Shown: positions 35,953 to 43,577 of the stretch, one piece after another
Numbering within the stretch: the first letter of the stretch is position 1
Layout of the letters: each line of letters opens with the position of its first letter
From: Ignavibacteriales bacterium
GTDB lineage: Bacteria > Bacteroidota > Ignavibacteria > Ignavibacteriales > Melioribacteraceae
Direction: 5' to 3'
DNA length: 64,000 nt
Assembly: GCA_021740915.1 (NCBI GenBank)
Contig: JAIOYW010000003.1
Location: forward strand, 217,056 to 281,055
The notes under the pieces: model-generated
Database searches by the model: none
What the model was told of the DNA's origin: nothing
The model's input: the letters and a program-made list of their open reading frames with translations, nothing else
Translations under genes and position numbers: made by a program

Positions 35953-38430
35953 ATGAAATCCCTAATATTTTCACTTTCTCTTGCTGCCTTCGCGCCGGCT
36001 CAGACAAAAGATCAGGATATCGAAAAGAAAATTGACGATCTATTACAACATCTGACTCTCGAAGATAAAATTTCTCTAATAGCCGGAACAGGTTTTGCCT
36101 CACGGGAGATAGCAGAGTATGGGATCCCTGAGTTTAAAATGGCCGATGGTCCACTCGGAGTGCGATGGGATCAGTCCACGGCTTTTCCGGCGGGAATTTC
36201 GCTTGCAGCCTCCTGGGATCCCAAAATAACGGAGAGGGTTGGAATTGCTATTGGAAAGGAAACAAAAGCAAAAGGCAGGGATGTGATACTGGCGCCCTGC
36301 GTGAATATAGCTCGGCTGCCGATGGGCGGCAGGAATTTCGAGAGCTTCGGCGAGGATCCATTTCTTGCATCCCGGATGGCTGTTAGTTACATAAAGGGCG
36401 TTCAATCGGAAAGAGTTGCTGCGACTGTCAAGCATTTCGCCGTCAACAATCAGGAACACGAGAGGATGACAGTTGACGTTCAGGTAAGTGAACGTGCCCT
36501 GCGCGAAATATATTTTCCCGCATTCAAAGCAGCCGTTCAGGAAGCCGGAGTGCTCTGCGTAATGTCAGCTTATAACAAGGTAAACGGATTTTATGCAAGC
36601 GAAAATGATTTTCTGCTGAAAGATGTTCTGAAAGATGAATGGGGATTCAACGGGCTTGTGATGTCAGACTGGGGTGCGGTTCATTCGGATATACCGACAT
36701 TCAAGGGAGGTCTCGATCTTGAGATGCCGGACGGCAAATATTTGAATAACGAAAATCTCCTCACGGGATTAGAATCCGGGGATTTGTCAGTTCAAACGCT
36801 TGATGATAAAATACGCAGGCTGTTACGGGTTATGTTTCATCTCGATCTATTTGAAAATCCGCACACAAAGGATACCGCTTCTGTAAGTACCGGTGAGATC
36901 AGAAAAACTGCACTTGACGCCTCTCTCGCCGGGATTGTCCTGCTTAAAAACGAAAATAATATTCTGCCGCTTAATTCCGCCGGAATTAAAAAATTAGCAG
37001 TAATCGGACCGAATGCAGCCAAAGCCAGAACAGGCGGCGGCGGCAGTTCATTGGTCAGTCCTTCCTATGAAATAAGTCCCCTTGAAGCTCTCAGGAAGGA
37101 ATTCCCGGACGCAGAAATACTTTACGCACAGGGAGTTATTCTCGATGGCGATCAGAATCCGGTCCCTTCCGAATACTTATCTGGAAAGAATGGATCGGGA
37201 ACAGGTATAAGAGCAGAGTTTTTCCAGAACATTGAACTAGCAGGCGAGCCTGTTTTAGTCAGGGAGGATCGGCAGATTAATTTCCAATGGCATAGCGGTT
37301 CTCCTGATGAACGCATTGAGAATGAAAACTACTCCATAAGATGGACCGGGTATCTGACTCCGCCGGTATCGGGAGAATATACGCTCAGTGTTACAAGCGA
37401 TGACGGCATCAGACTATATATTGAAGGGAAGAATATTATTGATGACTGGAATGATCACGCTATGGAGAGCAGAACTGCCAAAGCAGTTTTCGAAGCCGGA
37501 AAAAATTACGAATTTGTTCTTGAGTACTATGAGAGAAAAGGGGATGCAGGGTGTATTCTTCAATGGCAGCAGCCTGGAATTGATCTGACACAGGAGGCAA
37601 TACTTGCTGCCCGCGGCGCTGATGCAGTGCTATACTTCGGCGGTACTTCATTCAATTATGAGAGCGAGGGAAAAGACAGAGATGAACTTTATCTTCCCGA
37701 GGGACAGGATGATCTTATTACTGCTCTCTCAGCAGTGAATAAAAACACTATTGTCCTGCTCAATATAGGATCTCCGGTAATTATGAATCAATGGATTAAT
37801 GATGTGCCCGGATTGATCATAGGCTGGTTTGGAGGTTCAGAAACAGGTTCAGCGCTCAGCAAAGTGATCAGCGGAGTCCATAATCCCGGCGGGAAACTAC
37901 CGGTTACTTTTCCGGTTTCCTACGGGGACTGCTCCACATTTGAATCGTATAAGAGCGAAACAGGAATAACTTATTATACTGACGACATTTTTGTGGGATA
38001 CCGTCATTTCGATGCCAAAAATATCCGGCCTCTTTTCCATTTCGGCTATGGCAAATCCTATACGGAATTTGCCCTGAGCGCTCCCTCAGCAGGGAAGACA
38101 ACTTACGGCGCCGGGGAGAATGTGCTCCTGAAATGCAGAGTGAAAAATACAGGCAGTGTTGCCGGAAGTGAGGTCGTACAGATTTATATTTCAGCACCCG
38201 GAAAGGAAATCAGCAGATGCAGAAAAGAATTGAAATCTTTCAGTAAAGTATTCCTTCAACCCGGCGAAGAAAAAGAAATTGTTTTTGAGATCAATACCGA
38301 TGAATTAAGATATTATGATGAGACTAAATCAGCCTGGAAACTTGAACCCGGTGATTATACGATTTTTGCGGGCAATTCTTCACGGAAAGAAGATCTTAAA
38401 AGCACCGCGATAAAAATAACGGAGAAGTAA
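35953..38430 (+). CDS. GH3 beta-glucosidase with inserted PA14 domain, exported
   Basis: The protein has 825 residues from ATG 35953 (MKSLIFSLSLAAF). It is preceded by AGGAAG and starts with a clean signal peptide; an ATG 39 bases upstream adds a basic leader. The GH3 N-terminal barrel (about 25-320) holds KHFAVNNQEHER and the nucleophile Asp239 in GLVMSDWGAVH. The GH3 C-terminal alpha/beta domain (about 325-690) is split by a PA14 domain (about 415-541) with SGEYTLSVTSDDGIRLYI. A fibronectin-III-like domain ends the protein. PA14 insertions shape the substrate pocket and favour short beta-glucans or aryl glucosides. The product is probably periplasmic. It appears monocistronic. Confidence 0.93.
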   Translation: MKSLIFSLSLAAFAPAQTKDQDIEKKIDDLLQHLTLEDKISLIAGTGFASREIAEYGIPEFKMADGPLGVRWDQSTAFPAGISLAASWDPKITERVGIAIGKETKAKGRDVILAPCVNIARLPMGGRNFESFGEDPFLASRMAVSYIKGVQSERVAATVKHFAVNNQEHERMTVDVQVSERALREIYFPAFKAAVQEAGVLCVMSAYNKVNGFYASENDFLLKDVLKDEWGFNGLVMSDWGAVHSDIPTFKGGLDLEMPDGKYLNNENLLTGLESGDLSVQTLDDKIRRLLRVMFHLDLFENPHTKDTASVSTGEIRKTALDASLAGIVLLKNENNILPLNSAGIKKLAVIGPNAAKARTGGGGSSLVSPSYEISPLEALRKEFPDAEILYAQGVILDGDQNPVPSEYLSGKNGSGTGIRAEFFQNIELAGEPVLVREDRQINFQWHSGSPDERIENENYSIRWTGYLTPPVSGEYTLSVTSDDGIRLYIEGKNIIDDWNDHAMESRTAKAVFEAGKNYEFVLEYYERKGDAGCILQWQQPGIDLTQEAILAARGADAVLYFGGTSFNYESEGKDRDELYLPEGQDDLITALSAVNKNTIVLLNIGSPVIMNQWINDVPGLIIGWFGGSETGSALSKVISGVHNPGGKLPVTFPVSYGDCSTFESYKSETGITYYTDDIFVGYRHFDAKNIRPLFHFGYGKSYTEFALSAPSAGKTTYGAGENVLLKCRVKNTGSVAGSEVVQIYISAPGKEISRCRKELKSFSKVFLQPGEEKEIVFEINTDELRYYDETKSAWKLEPGDYTIFAGNSSRKEDLKSTAIKITEK

Positions 38431-38528
38431 GAAAAGCATATACGGGATTGAAGAAAAACTAAAATTTGATTACATTCTTTGGCGGTGCGGCGGGAACTGT
38501 TTTGTGAAATTAGAGGAGTTCATAAAGA

Positions 38529-39338
38529 ATGTTAAGCAATAAGGATTTTTACGAGAGGATTGCAGCCGATTACGATAAAATGACGGCATTCGAACCGGCG
38601 ATGAAAAGAGCATCTGAATTCTACATCCGCCTCGGAATTAAATCAGCCGCGAATGCAGTTGATTTCGGCTGCGGCACCGGAGTTGATTCAATCGCGCTTG
38701 CGGGTCTCGGTTATAATGTGATAGGGTTTGACCCGGCACCTGGAATGATTAGTCAGGCTAAAATTAATGCTGAAAGGCACGGAATGTCGGGAAAGGTCAA
38801 TTTCCGCAGCGATAGTTTTTCTGCCTATAAATTTCCTGCGGCTTATAAAGCTGATCTTATAACATGCCGGGGTAACGTCCTGGCAAATCTTGATGGACGC
38901 AACCTGAACGCGTTTTTCCGGAAGGTGAAAAAGATCATTGCACCGGAAGGAATTCTTATTCTTCAACTTATCAACTATGTACCCATACTTGCAGAGAAAA
39001 AGCGGATCGTTAGTACCCGCATAACGGATGATAAGATTTTTGTGCGCTTTTATGATTTTGAGAAAAGCCGAACATTTTTTAACATAATGAGCATCGATCT
39101 TTCTGAACCGAAAAACACTGAAATCCTTTCAACGAGGATCTACCCCGTCACAGAAGATAGAATACTTGAATTATTAAAAATAAACGCGTTCCGCAATATC
39201 TATTTTTACGGGGATGTACAGCTCCAGCCTTTCAACCCGGAAAAATCTTCAGATCTTATTGTGACTGCCGCGGTGGTTTCGACTCCGCTCAACCACCACC
39301 CGAAGGCAATAAAAAATAATCAACCACCCGCTGCCTGA
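38529..39338 (+). CDS. SAM-dependent methyltransferase with a repeat-derived C-terminus
   Basis: The 269-residue protein starts MLSNKDFYERIAADYDKMT, then SAM motif I in AVDFGCGTGVDSIALAGLG, FDPAPGMISQA, and motif II/III regions (LITCRGNVLANL, IIAPEGILILQLIN). GAGGAG lies about 12 bases upstream of the start. The last 22 or so residues (from AAVVSTPLNHHPK onward) are not family sequence. They are translated from the palindromic repeat that begins at about 39265 and ends the frame at 39338. A repeat insertion has therefore replaced the original C-terminus; whether function is retained is open. Confidence 0.8.
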   Translation: MLSNKDFYERIAADYDKMTAFEPAMKRASEFYIRLGIKSAANAVDFGCGTGVDSIALAGLGYNVIGFDPAPGMISQAKINAERHGMSGKVNFRSDSFSAYKFPAAYKADLITCRGNVLANLDGRNLNAFFRKVKKIIAPEGILILQLINYVPILAEKKRIVSTRITDDKIFVRFYDFEKSRTFFNIMSIDLSEPKNTEILSTRIYPVTEDRILELLKINAFRNIYFYGDVQLQPFNPEKSSDLIVTAAVVSTPLNHHPKAIKNNQPPAA

Positions 39339-39360
39339 GCGGAGTCGAAGACAGCAACAA
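39265..39360. repeat. BIME-like palindromic unit A (fused to the methyltransferase 3' end)
   Basis: Hairpin 1 is GGTGGTT, TCGACTCCGCTC, AACCACC (39272-39297). Hairpin 2 is GCTGCC, TGAGCGGAGTCGAA, GACAGC (39330-39355, one mismatch). The 14-mer TTCGACTCCGCTCA at 39278-39291 and its exact reverse complement at 39336-39349 sit in the two loops, so the hairpins are in inverted orientation. The spacer CCCGAAGGCAATAAAAAATA is shared with unit C. Confidence 0.88.
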
Positions 39361-39527
39361 AAAAGTCCCAACAGCTTGAATGCTTAAAGGAATTGTCAGA
39401 GTGAATGAATGAAACGCATTGCAGGAATTTCCGTAACGGTGGTTTCGACTCCGCTCAACCACCGCCCGAGAACAACAAAAAATAATCAACCACCCGCTGC
39501 CTGAGCGGAGTCGAAGGCAGCAACAAG
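39361..39527. repeat. BIME-like unit B preceded by a fossil of the GIY-YIG gene 3' end
   Basis: Hairpin 1, CGGTGGTT-TCGACTCCGCTC-AACCACCG (39437-39464), is perfect over 8 bp. Hairpin 2, GCTGCC-TGAGCGGAGTCGAA-GGCAGC (39496-39521), is perfect over 6 bp. The 70 bases before hairpin 1 contain ATGAATGAAACGCATTGCAG and flanks that align with the last third of the GIY-YIG gene at 39850-39911, with frame-breaking changes. This is a decayed gene remnant. Confidence 0.82.
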
Positions 39528-39609
39528 ATGATACCGTATATGAATATGTTTATCAATATCGCAAAGAGCACATAATGGGCAGACTTATGAATTCAACTAC
39601 TCTATCGGT

Positions 39610-39963
39610 ATGAAAGGCTGGCTGTATATACTCGAATGTGCGGACGGCAGTTATTATACCGGAAGTACGAACAATCTTGAGTTACGGCTTGAGCAGCATC
39701 AGTCAGGGCAAGGGGCAAATCACACCAAAAAGCGGCTGCCGGTCAGGCTGGTTTACTTTGAAGAGTTCGACAGAATTGATGAGGCTTTTTACCGCGAAAA
39801 GCAGGTACAGGGCTGGAGCAGGAAAAAGAAAGAAGCTTTGATTGAAAGTCTGCCTGATCAGTTAAAGAAACTGGCAGAATGTATGAATGAAACCCATTGC
39901 AGGAATTTCCGTAACGGTGGTTTCGACTTCGCTCAACCACCACCCGAAGGCAATAAAAAATAA
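39610..39963 (+). CDS. GIY-YIG nuclease domain protein (UPF0213-like), 3' end inside the repeat
   Basis: This 117-residue protein carries a GIY-YIG catalytic fold at about 3-80. Motifs are LYILECADGSYYTGST (GIY and YTG strands, Tyr6 and Tyr16), Arg26 in NLELRLEQH, and the metal-binding Glu63 in FYREKQVQGWSRKKKEAL. It has the compact length of stand-alone UPF0213/YhbQ-like nucleases. The last 25 or so residues (from Cys91 onward, including NGGFDFAQPPPEG) are encoded by the palindromic repeat, so gene end and repeat form one unit. Two further repeat units and a decayed copy of the gene end lie within 350 bases on its 5' side. A role in mobilising or processing the repeat is inference. Confidence 0.85.
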   Translation: MKGWLYILECADGSYYTGSTNNLELRLEQHQSGQGANHTKKRLPVRLVYFEEFDRIDEAFYREKQVQGWSRKKKEALIESLPDQLKKLAECMNETHCRNFRNGGFDFAQPPPEGNKK

Positions 39964-40005
39964 TCAACCACCCGCTGCCTGAGCGGAGTCGAAGGCAGCA
40001 ACAAG
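39882..40005. repeat. BIME-like unit C (overlapping the GIY-YIG gene end)
   Basis: Hairpin 1 is GGTGGTT-TCGACTTCGCTC-AACCACC (39916-39941, one loop change). Hairpin 2 is GCTGCC-TGAGCGGAGTCGAA-GGCAGC (39974-39999). About 120 bases, including part of the GIY-YIG coding sequence, match unit B closely. Confidence 0.88.
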
Positions 40006-40014
40006 TTGGATAAT

Positions 40015-40446
40015 TCAAAGCGATAAAATTTTCGTGAGCGTCTTTTCCTTTAATTGTTCGAGGCTTTCCTCAGCAAACATTTTATATGCCTGATCGCGGA
40101 GAGCGCCCCATTTTTCATGAAGGGGACACGGTTCATCAGTGCTGCATCCCGGAAATCCCAGAACACAGTTTTTGAAAACATCCAGCCCGTCAATTGCTTT
40201 TATTATATCGATAATTTTTATATCCGAAGGTTTTTTTGCAAGATAAAAACCGCCGTTTTTTCCTTTTTTCGAGCCGACAATCCCGCTATCGGTCAGTATC
40301 TGGAGAACTTTTGAAACGAATTCCTTGGGCGCTTTAAGTTCCTCTGCTACCTCTGATGCTTTGAATATCTTATGATTCTTTTTTATGGAGAGAAGAAGCA
40401 CGGAATGAATTCCAAGCTCACATTTTTTTGATAAGAAAACTGTCAT
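40015..40446 (-). CDS. Rrf2 family transcriptional regulator, probable Fe-S sensor
   Basis: The 143-residue protein has the Rrf2 winged helix-turn-helix. The recognition region is KASEVAEELKAPKEFVSKVLQIL, with the wing GSKKGKNGGFYLAKKP. Three cysteines at 94, 101 and 107 (NCVLGFPGC and DEPCPLHEKW) occupy the loop where IscR/NsrR-type members bind an iron-sulfur cluster, so sensing of nitric oxide, redox state or cluster supply is likely. Cys spacing (x6, x5) differs slightly from IscR. The gene is alone, and a target is not apparent among adjacent genes. Its 3' end lies only 10 bases from repeat unit C. Confidence 0.88.
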   Translation of the reverse strand: MTVFLSKKCELGIHSVLLLSIKKNHKIFKASEVAEELKAPKEFVSKVLQILTDSGIVGSKKGKNGGFYLAKKPSDIKIIDIIKAIDGLDVFKNCVLGFPGCSTDEPCPLHEKWGALRDQAYKMFAEESLEQLKEKTLTKILSL

Positions 40447-40871
40447 CCGATTATACCGTTTATATAAATAATTTTAATATAGTACATTACAGCAAAAAAA
40501 AATAAAATAAACCACGATAATATAAGAATTAAAATTCTGCTTAGATCATCGATACCATTTTTGCACTGAGGTAATGATGTGGTTTTTAAACCATAGCCGG
40601 GCAGTTCAATTCCGAAACAACTTCTTGCATTAATCAGCCGGGGAAAGCAACGTCATTTACCAGTCAGTTATTAAATGAACAAGAAGGGCGCTAAATTTAC
40701 TCGTCAGTAAAAAATACTGCAGGAAAAGGCGGGCTTCTTAATAAATTGAACCAAAAGTTATAGCTATCCGTGTCTGGTCAGAACAATTCTGATTCTTTCA
40801 GTTTATTATGAATTTAACCTTAATTTTGTTTTAATTATAAGTTAAGTTTTTGAAAAATTATTTGATCTTAT
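40447..40871. other. Intergenic region between Rrf2 and KdsC-like genes
   Basis: No gene is supported. An inverted repeat TGGTTT-TT-AAACCA lies at 40580-40593. TAATTTTG at 40821-40828 matches the -7 consensus, about 44 bases before the KdsC-like gene, but without TTG at -33. Confidence 0.35.
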
Positions 40872-41384
40872 ATGCTCAGTAAAGAAATACTCGAAAAAGC
40901 CGCGAAAATAAAACTGGTTGTCACCGATGTTGACGGTGTACTGACCGATACAGGCACTTATTACACAGCCGATGGCGAAATGATGAAACGATTTTCGATA
41001 CGGGACGGAATGGGCGTGGAAAGGCTCAGGTCATTTGCTGAAATTGAAACTGCTATAATCACTGGTGAGAACACGGAAGTGGTAACAAAAAGAGCGCAAA
41101 AACTTAAGATAAAGGAAGTTCATCTTGGTGTTAAAAACAAAGTAGCGGCGATGTCTGAACTTGTGAAAAAACTTGGACTGGATTTTACAGAGATTGCATA
41201 TATCGGCGATGATACAAATGACACTGAGGTTATGCGGCTTGTTGGACTTTCGGCATGTCCTTCCGATGCGACATCATTTGCAAAAAATTCTGCTGATATT
41301 ATTGTCGAAAGTCCCGGAGGTCATGGCGCCTTCCGCGATTTAGCCGAAATAATTATTGCATCCAAAGCATTTATCAAAGAATAA
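40872..41384 (+). CDS. KdsC-like HAD phosphatase, paralogue 1
   Basis: The 170-residue protein is a capless HAD of the KdsC/YrbI type. Motif I is VVTDVDGVLTDTGTYY, the motif II Thr is in AIITGENTE, a conserved Lys lies in GVKNK, and motif IV is IGDDTNDTEVM. KdsC removes the 8-phosphate from Kdo8P in lipopolysaccharide synthesis, and relatives act on Neu5Ac9P or Kdn9P. A closely similar paralogue lies in the operon at 48297. This copy is a single gene, so it may be the housekeeping Kdo8P phosphatase, with the other dedicated to a special sugar (inference). Confidence 0.85.
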   Translation: MLSKEILEKAAKIKLVVTDVDGVLTDTGTYYTADGEMMKRFSIRDGMGVERLRSFAEIETAIITGENTEVVTKRAQKLKIKEVHLGVKNKVAAMSELVKKLGLDFTEIAYIGDDTNDTEVMRLVGLSACPSDATSFAKNSADIIVESPGGHGAFRDLAEIIIASKAFIKE

Positions 41385-41410
41385 TATTCCGGATTTCAAC
41401 ATCAAATATC

Positions 41411-42358
41411 TCAGTAATAATGCACGGGTTGTAAAGTTGCCTGCTGAATTATTTTTTCGGGAATCACATCGCTGAAAAATTTCCTTTTACGGCCTTTTAC
41501 GAAAACAGTTTTTATCATCGTTTTCAGTTGATTACCGGAAAAATCAATAAGTACTCCCTGAGCAAGATTATCATCACCGTTATCAACCGATGCTCCTGCA
41601 TTCATAAGCCTTATATCTTTTCTGTAATATTCTTTCATTTCGTGGCTGTGTCCATGCAGAACTAATTCAACTTTATTATTTCGGAAAAATTCCAGAATTG
41701 CTTTTTTACCTCGTAATTTCAGTGTGTGGCTCTCCAATCGGCTCCATACAGTTGTTTGCGGAGAATTTGCCTCATTGGTTTTTTTATAGAAATGGTGATG
41801 AACAAGAGCAATGACCGATTTATGCAGACTGCCGGATTTTTCGAGAAGATTTTTTGCTGTTTCAAGCTGCTCCTTCTGAATTTTCCCATTCGAAGCGAAA
41901 GGATTTTTAAATCGTGAATATTTTGCCACAGAGTTGAAAGCTACAATCGAATAATCGCCGATAGTTTTTACGAAGGGGAAAATAGTGTCTTCATGGAAGC
42001 TATTCACAAAAAGCTCGGAAAAGTGATCTCTGAATTGTCTTACTTTTTCTTCATAATTCACAGAAAGACATTTTGAGGGAAAATTAAAAATATCAGTCGC
42101 CCTCTGCACCCCGCCAAAAATATCATGATTGCCTATAGTTACAGTGGTTTTTTCCGGATCAAGAAGCCCGAACCTTGAAAGCATTTTCCGGAAGATAAAA
42201 TAATCTTCTTCGGAAGAATTATCTGAAATATCCCCCGTAACAACCAAATGATCGAAACCCTCTCTGAGCATTTCACGAAGAAGGTCCTGAGTTTTCAGGA
42301 TATTATTCTTTTTAAAAACCAGATCGAAATGCAGATCCGAAATGTGAGCAATTTTCAT
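41411..42358 (-). CDS. Calcineurin-like metallophosphoesterase
   Basis: The 315-residue protein has all five dimetal phosphoesterase blocks: ISDLHFD, VVTGDISDN, TIGNHDIFGG, ALVHHHFY and LHGHSHEM. This is the CpdA/Icc-like layout, where the best known reaction is cAMP hydrolysis, but the family also includes lipid and nucleotide-sugar phosphatases. No signal peptide, so it is cytoplasmic. It is divergent from the operon starting at 42491, sharing a 132-base promoter region that contains an 11-bp inverted repeat. Confidence 0.85.
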   Translation of the reverse strand: MKIAHISDLHFDLVFKKNNILKTQDLLREMLREGFDHLVVTGDISDNSSEEDYFIFRKMLSRFGLLDPEKTTVTIGNHDIFGGVQRATDIFNFPSKCLSVNYEEKVRQFRDHFSELFVNSFHEDTIFPFVKTIGDYSIVAFNSVAKYSRFKNPFASNGKIQKEQLETAKNLLEKSGSLHKSVIALVHHHFYKKTNEANSPQTTVWSRLESHTLKLRGKKAILEFFRNNKVELVLHGHSHEMKEYYRKDIRLMNAGASVDNGDDNLAQGVLIDFSGNQLKTMIKTVFVKGRKRKFFSDVIPEKIIQQATLQPVHYY

Positions 42359-42394
42359 ATCAGCCGGATTTTTGGAAGCGAAATTAGTGCGCCA

Positions 42395-42485
42395 ATATTA
42401 AGCCAGTTTTACCCCAGTATTATGTATTTATTATCAGATTCACGTTTAACACAAAGTTAATTATCACGTAATATTGGCTTAATAT
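42395..42485. promoter_or_regulatory. 11-bp inverted repeat between divergent genes
   Basis: ATATTAAGCCA at 42395-42405 and its exact reverse complement TGGCTTAATAT at 42475-42485 flank 69 bases of AT-rich DNA. The right arm lies 5 bases before ATG 42491. The arrangement fits a pair of operator half-sites or a long-range stem; no regulator is identified. Confidence 0.4.
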
Positions 42486-42490
42486 CTGAG

Positions 42491-43558
42491 ATGAAAAAAT
42501 TATTAAAATTTGAGTTGTTAAAAATTCGGGACAACAGGAAGTTGAAAAAGAAAGTTCTTTTAATCTGCGGCTCAATAAATCAGACAACTCAGATGCACCA
42601 GATTGGTGAAAATCTGAAGGAAGAATACGAATGTTATTACACACCCTATTATGGGAGCGGTTACATCAATATGCTTGTGGAGATGGGATACCTGAATTTT
42701 TCTATACTCGGTAAAAAAATGGGTGAAAAAACCTTGAAATATCTCATTGAGAATAATCTCAGTATTGATATCAGAGGAGAGGATAATGAATATGATCTCG
42801 TTTTTACCTGTTCCGACCTCGTCGTACCAAAGAATATAAGACACAGCCGGATAATTCTGATCCAGGAGGGAATGACCGACCCCGAAAATTTCTTCTACTA
42901 TATGGTCAGGTATTTTTCATTCCCAAGATGGATTGCAAGCACATCAACAACCGGGCTATCTGATGCGTATGATCTTTTTTTCGTTGCATCCGAAGGATAC
43001 CGGGATTTGTTTCTGAAAAAAGGTGTGAAGCCATATAAAATCAAGGTTACCGGAATACCGAATTTCGATAATGTCCGGCAATATACCGAGAACAATTTCC
43101 CTTATAAAGATTATGTAATGGTTGCAACAAGCGACTGCCGCGAGACCTTCAAATATGAAAACCGCAAAAAAACAATTATGGATGCGCTGAAAATTGCAGA
43201 CGGGCGCCAACTGCTTTTCAAATTTCATCCAAATGAAAATCACAGCCGTGCTGCCAGAGAAGTGGAAAAATATGCTCCGGGTGCAATTCATTTCAGCGAA
43301 GGCAATACAAATCATATGATTGCTAATAGCAGTGTCCTTATCACAAAATTCTCAACGGTTGTTTTTACGGGGATTGCACTTGGAAAAGAGGTGTATTCTG
43401 ATTTTGATATTGAATTCCTCAAAAGGCTTACTCCCATTCAGAACGGAGGCAAATCTGCTGAAAATATCGCAGGCATGGTCAAATCTCATATGTATAGAAG
43501 TATGACTGCCGCAAATACACTTTTAACAGGGTACCGGCAGGCTCTTTCAACACACTAA
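42491..43558 (+). CDS. GT-B fold glycosyl/glycerophosphotransferase-like protein
   Basis: The 355-residue protein has a GT-B outline. The start KKVLLICGSINQTTQMHQI and a central GVKPYKIKVTGIPNFDNV are followed by LLFKFHPNENHS and a donor-site-like region SSVLITKFSTVVFTGIALGK. These features are shared by CDP-glycerol glycerophosphotransferases, NeuC-like UDP-GlcNAc 2-epimerases and related surface-carbohydrate proteins. I cannot separate transferase from epimerase by eye. It opens the long plus-strand operon and is followed after 19 bases by the SpsF-like gene. Transfer of the sugar made by the following genes is a reasonable inference. Confidence 0.6.
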   Translation: MKKLLKFELLKIRDNRKLKKKVLLICGSINQTTQMHQIGENLKEEYECYYTPYYGSGYINMLVEMGYLNFSILGKKMGEKTLKYLIENNLSIDIRGEDNEYDLVFTCSDLVVPKNIRHSRIILIQEGMTDPENFFYYMVRYFSFPRWIASTSTTGLSDAYDLFFVASEGYRDLFLKKGVKPYKIKVTGIPNFDNVRQYTENNFPYKDYVMVATSDCRETFKYENRKKTIMDALKIADGRQLLFKFHPNENHSRAAREVEKYAPGAIHFSEGNTNHMIANSSVLITKFSTVVFTGIALGKEVYSDFDIEFLKRLTPIQNGGKSAENIAGMVKSHMYRSMTAANTLLTGYRQALSTH

Positions 43559-43577
43559 TAGCTCAATATTAAACAGA

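Noticed and set aside
39265..40005. CRISPR array
   Set aside because: Repeats are palindromic units with internal variation, irregular spacing and coding overlap, without uniform spacers or cas genes.
42491..43558. Assignment of the operon's first gene as NeuC
   Set aside because: GT-B-like features are present, but I cannot find a combination specific for UDP-GlcNAc 2-epimerase, so only a fold-level call is given.
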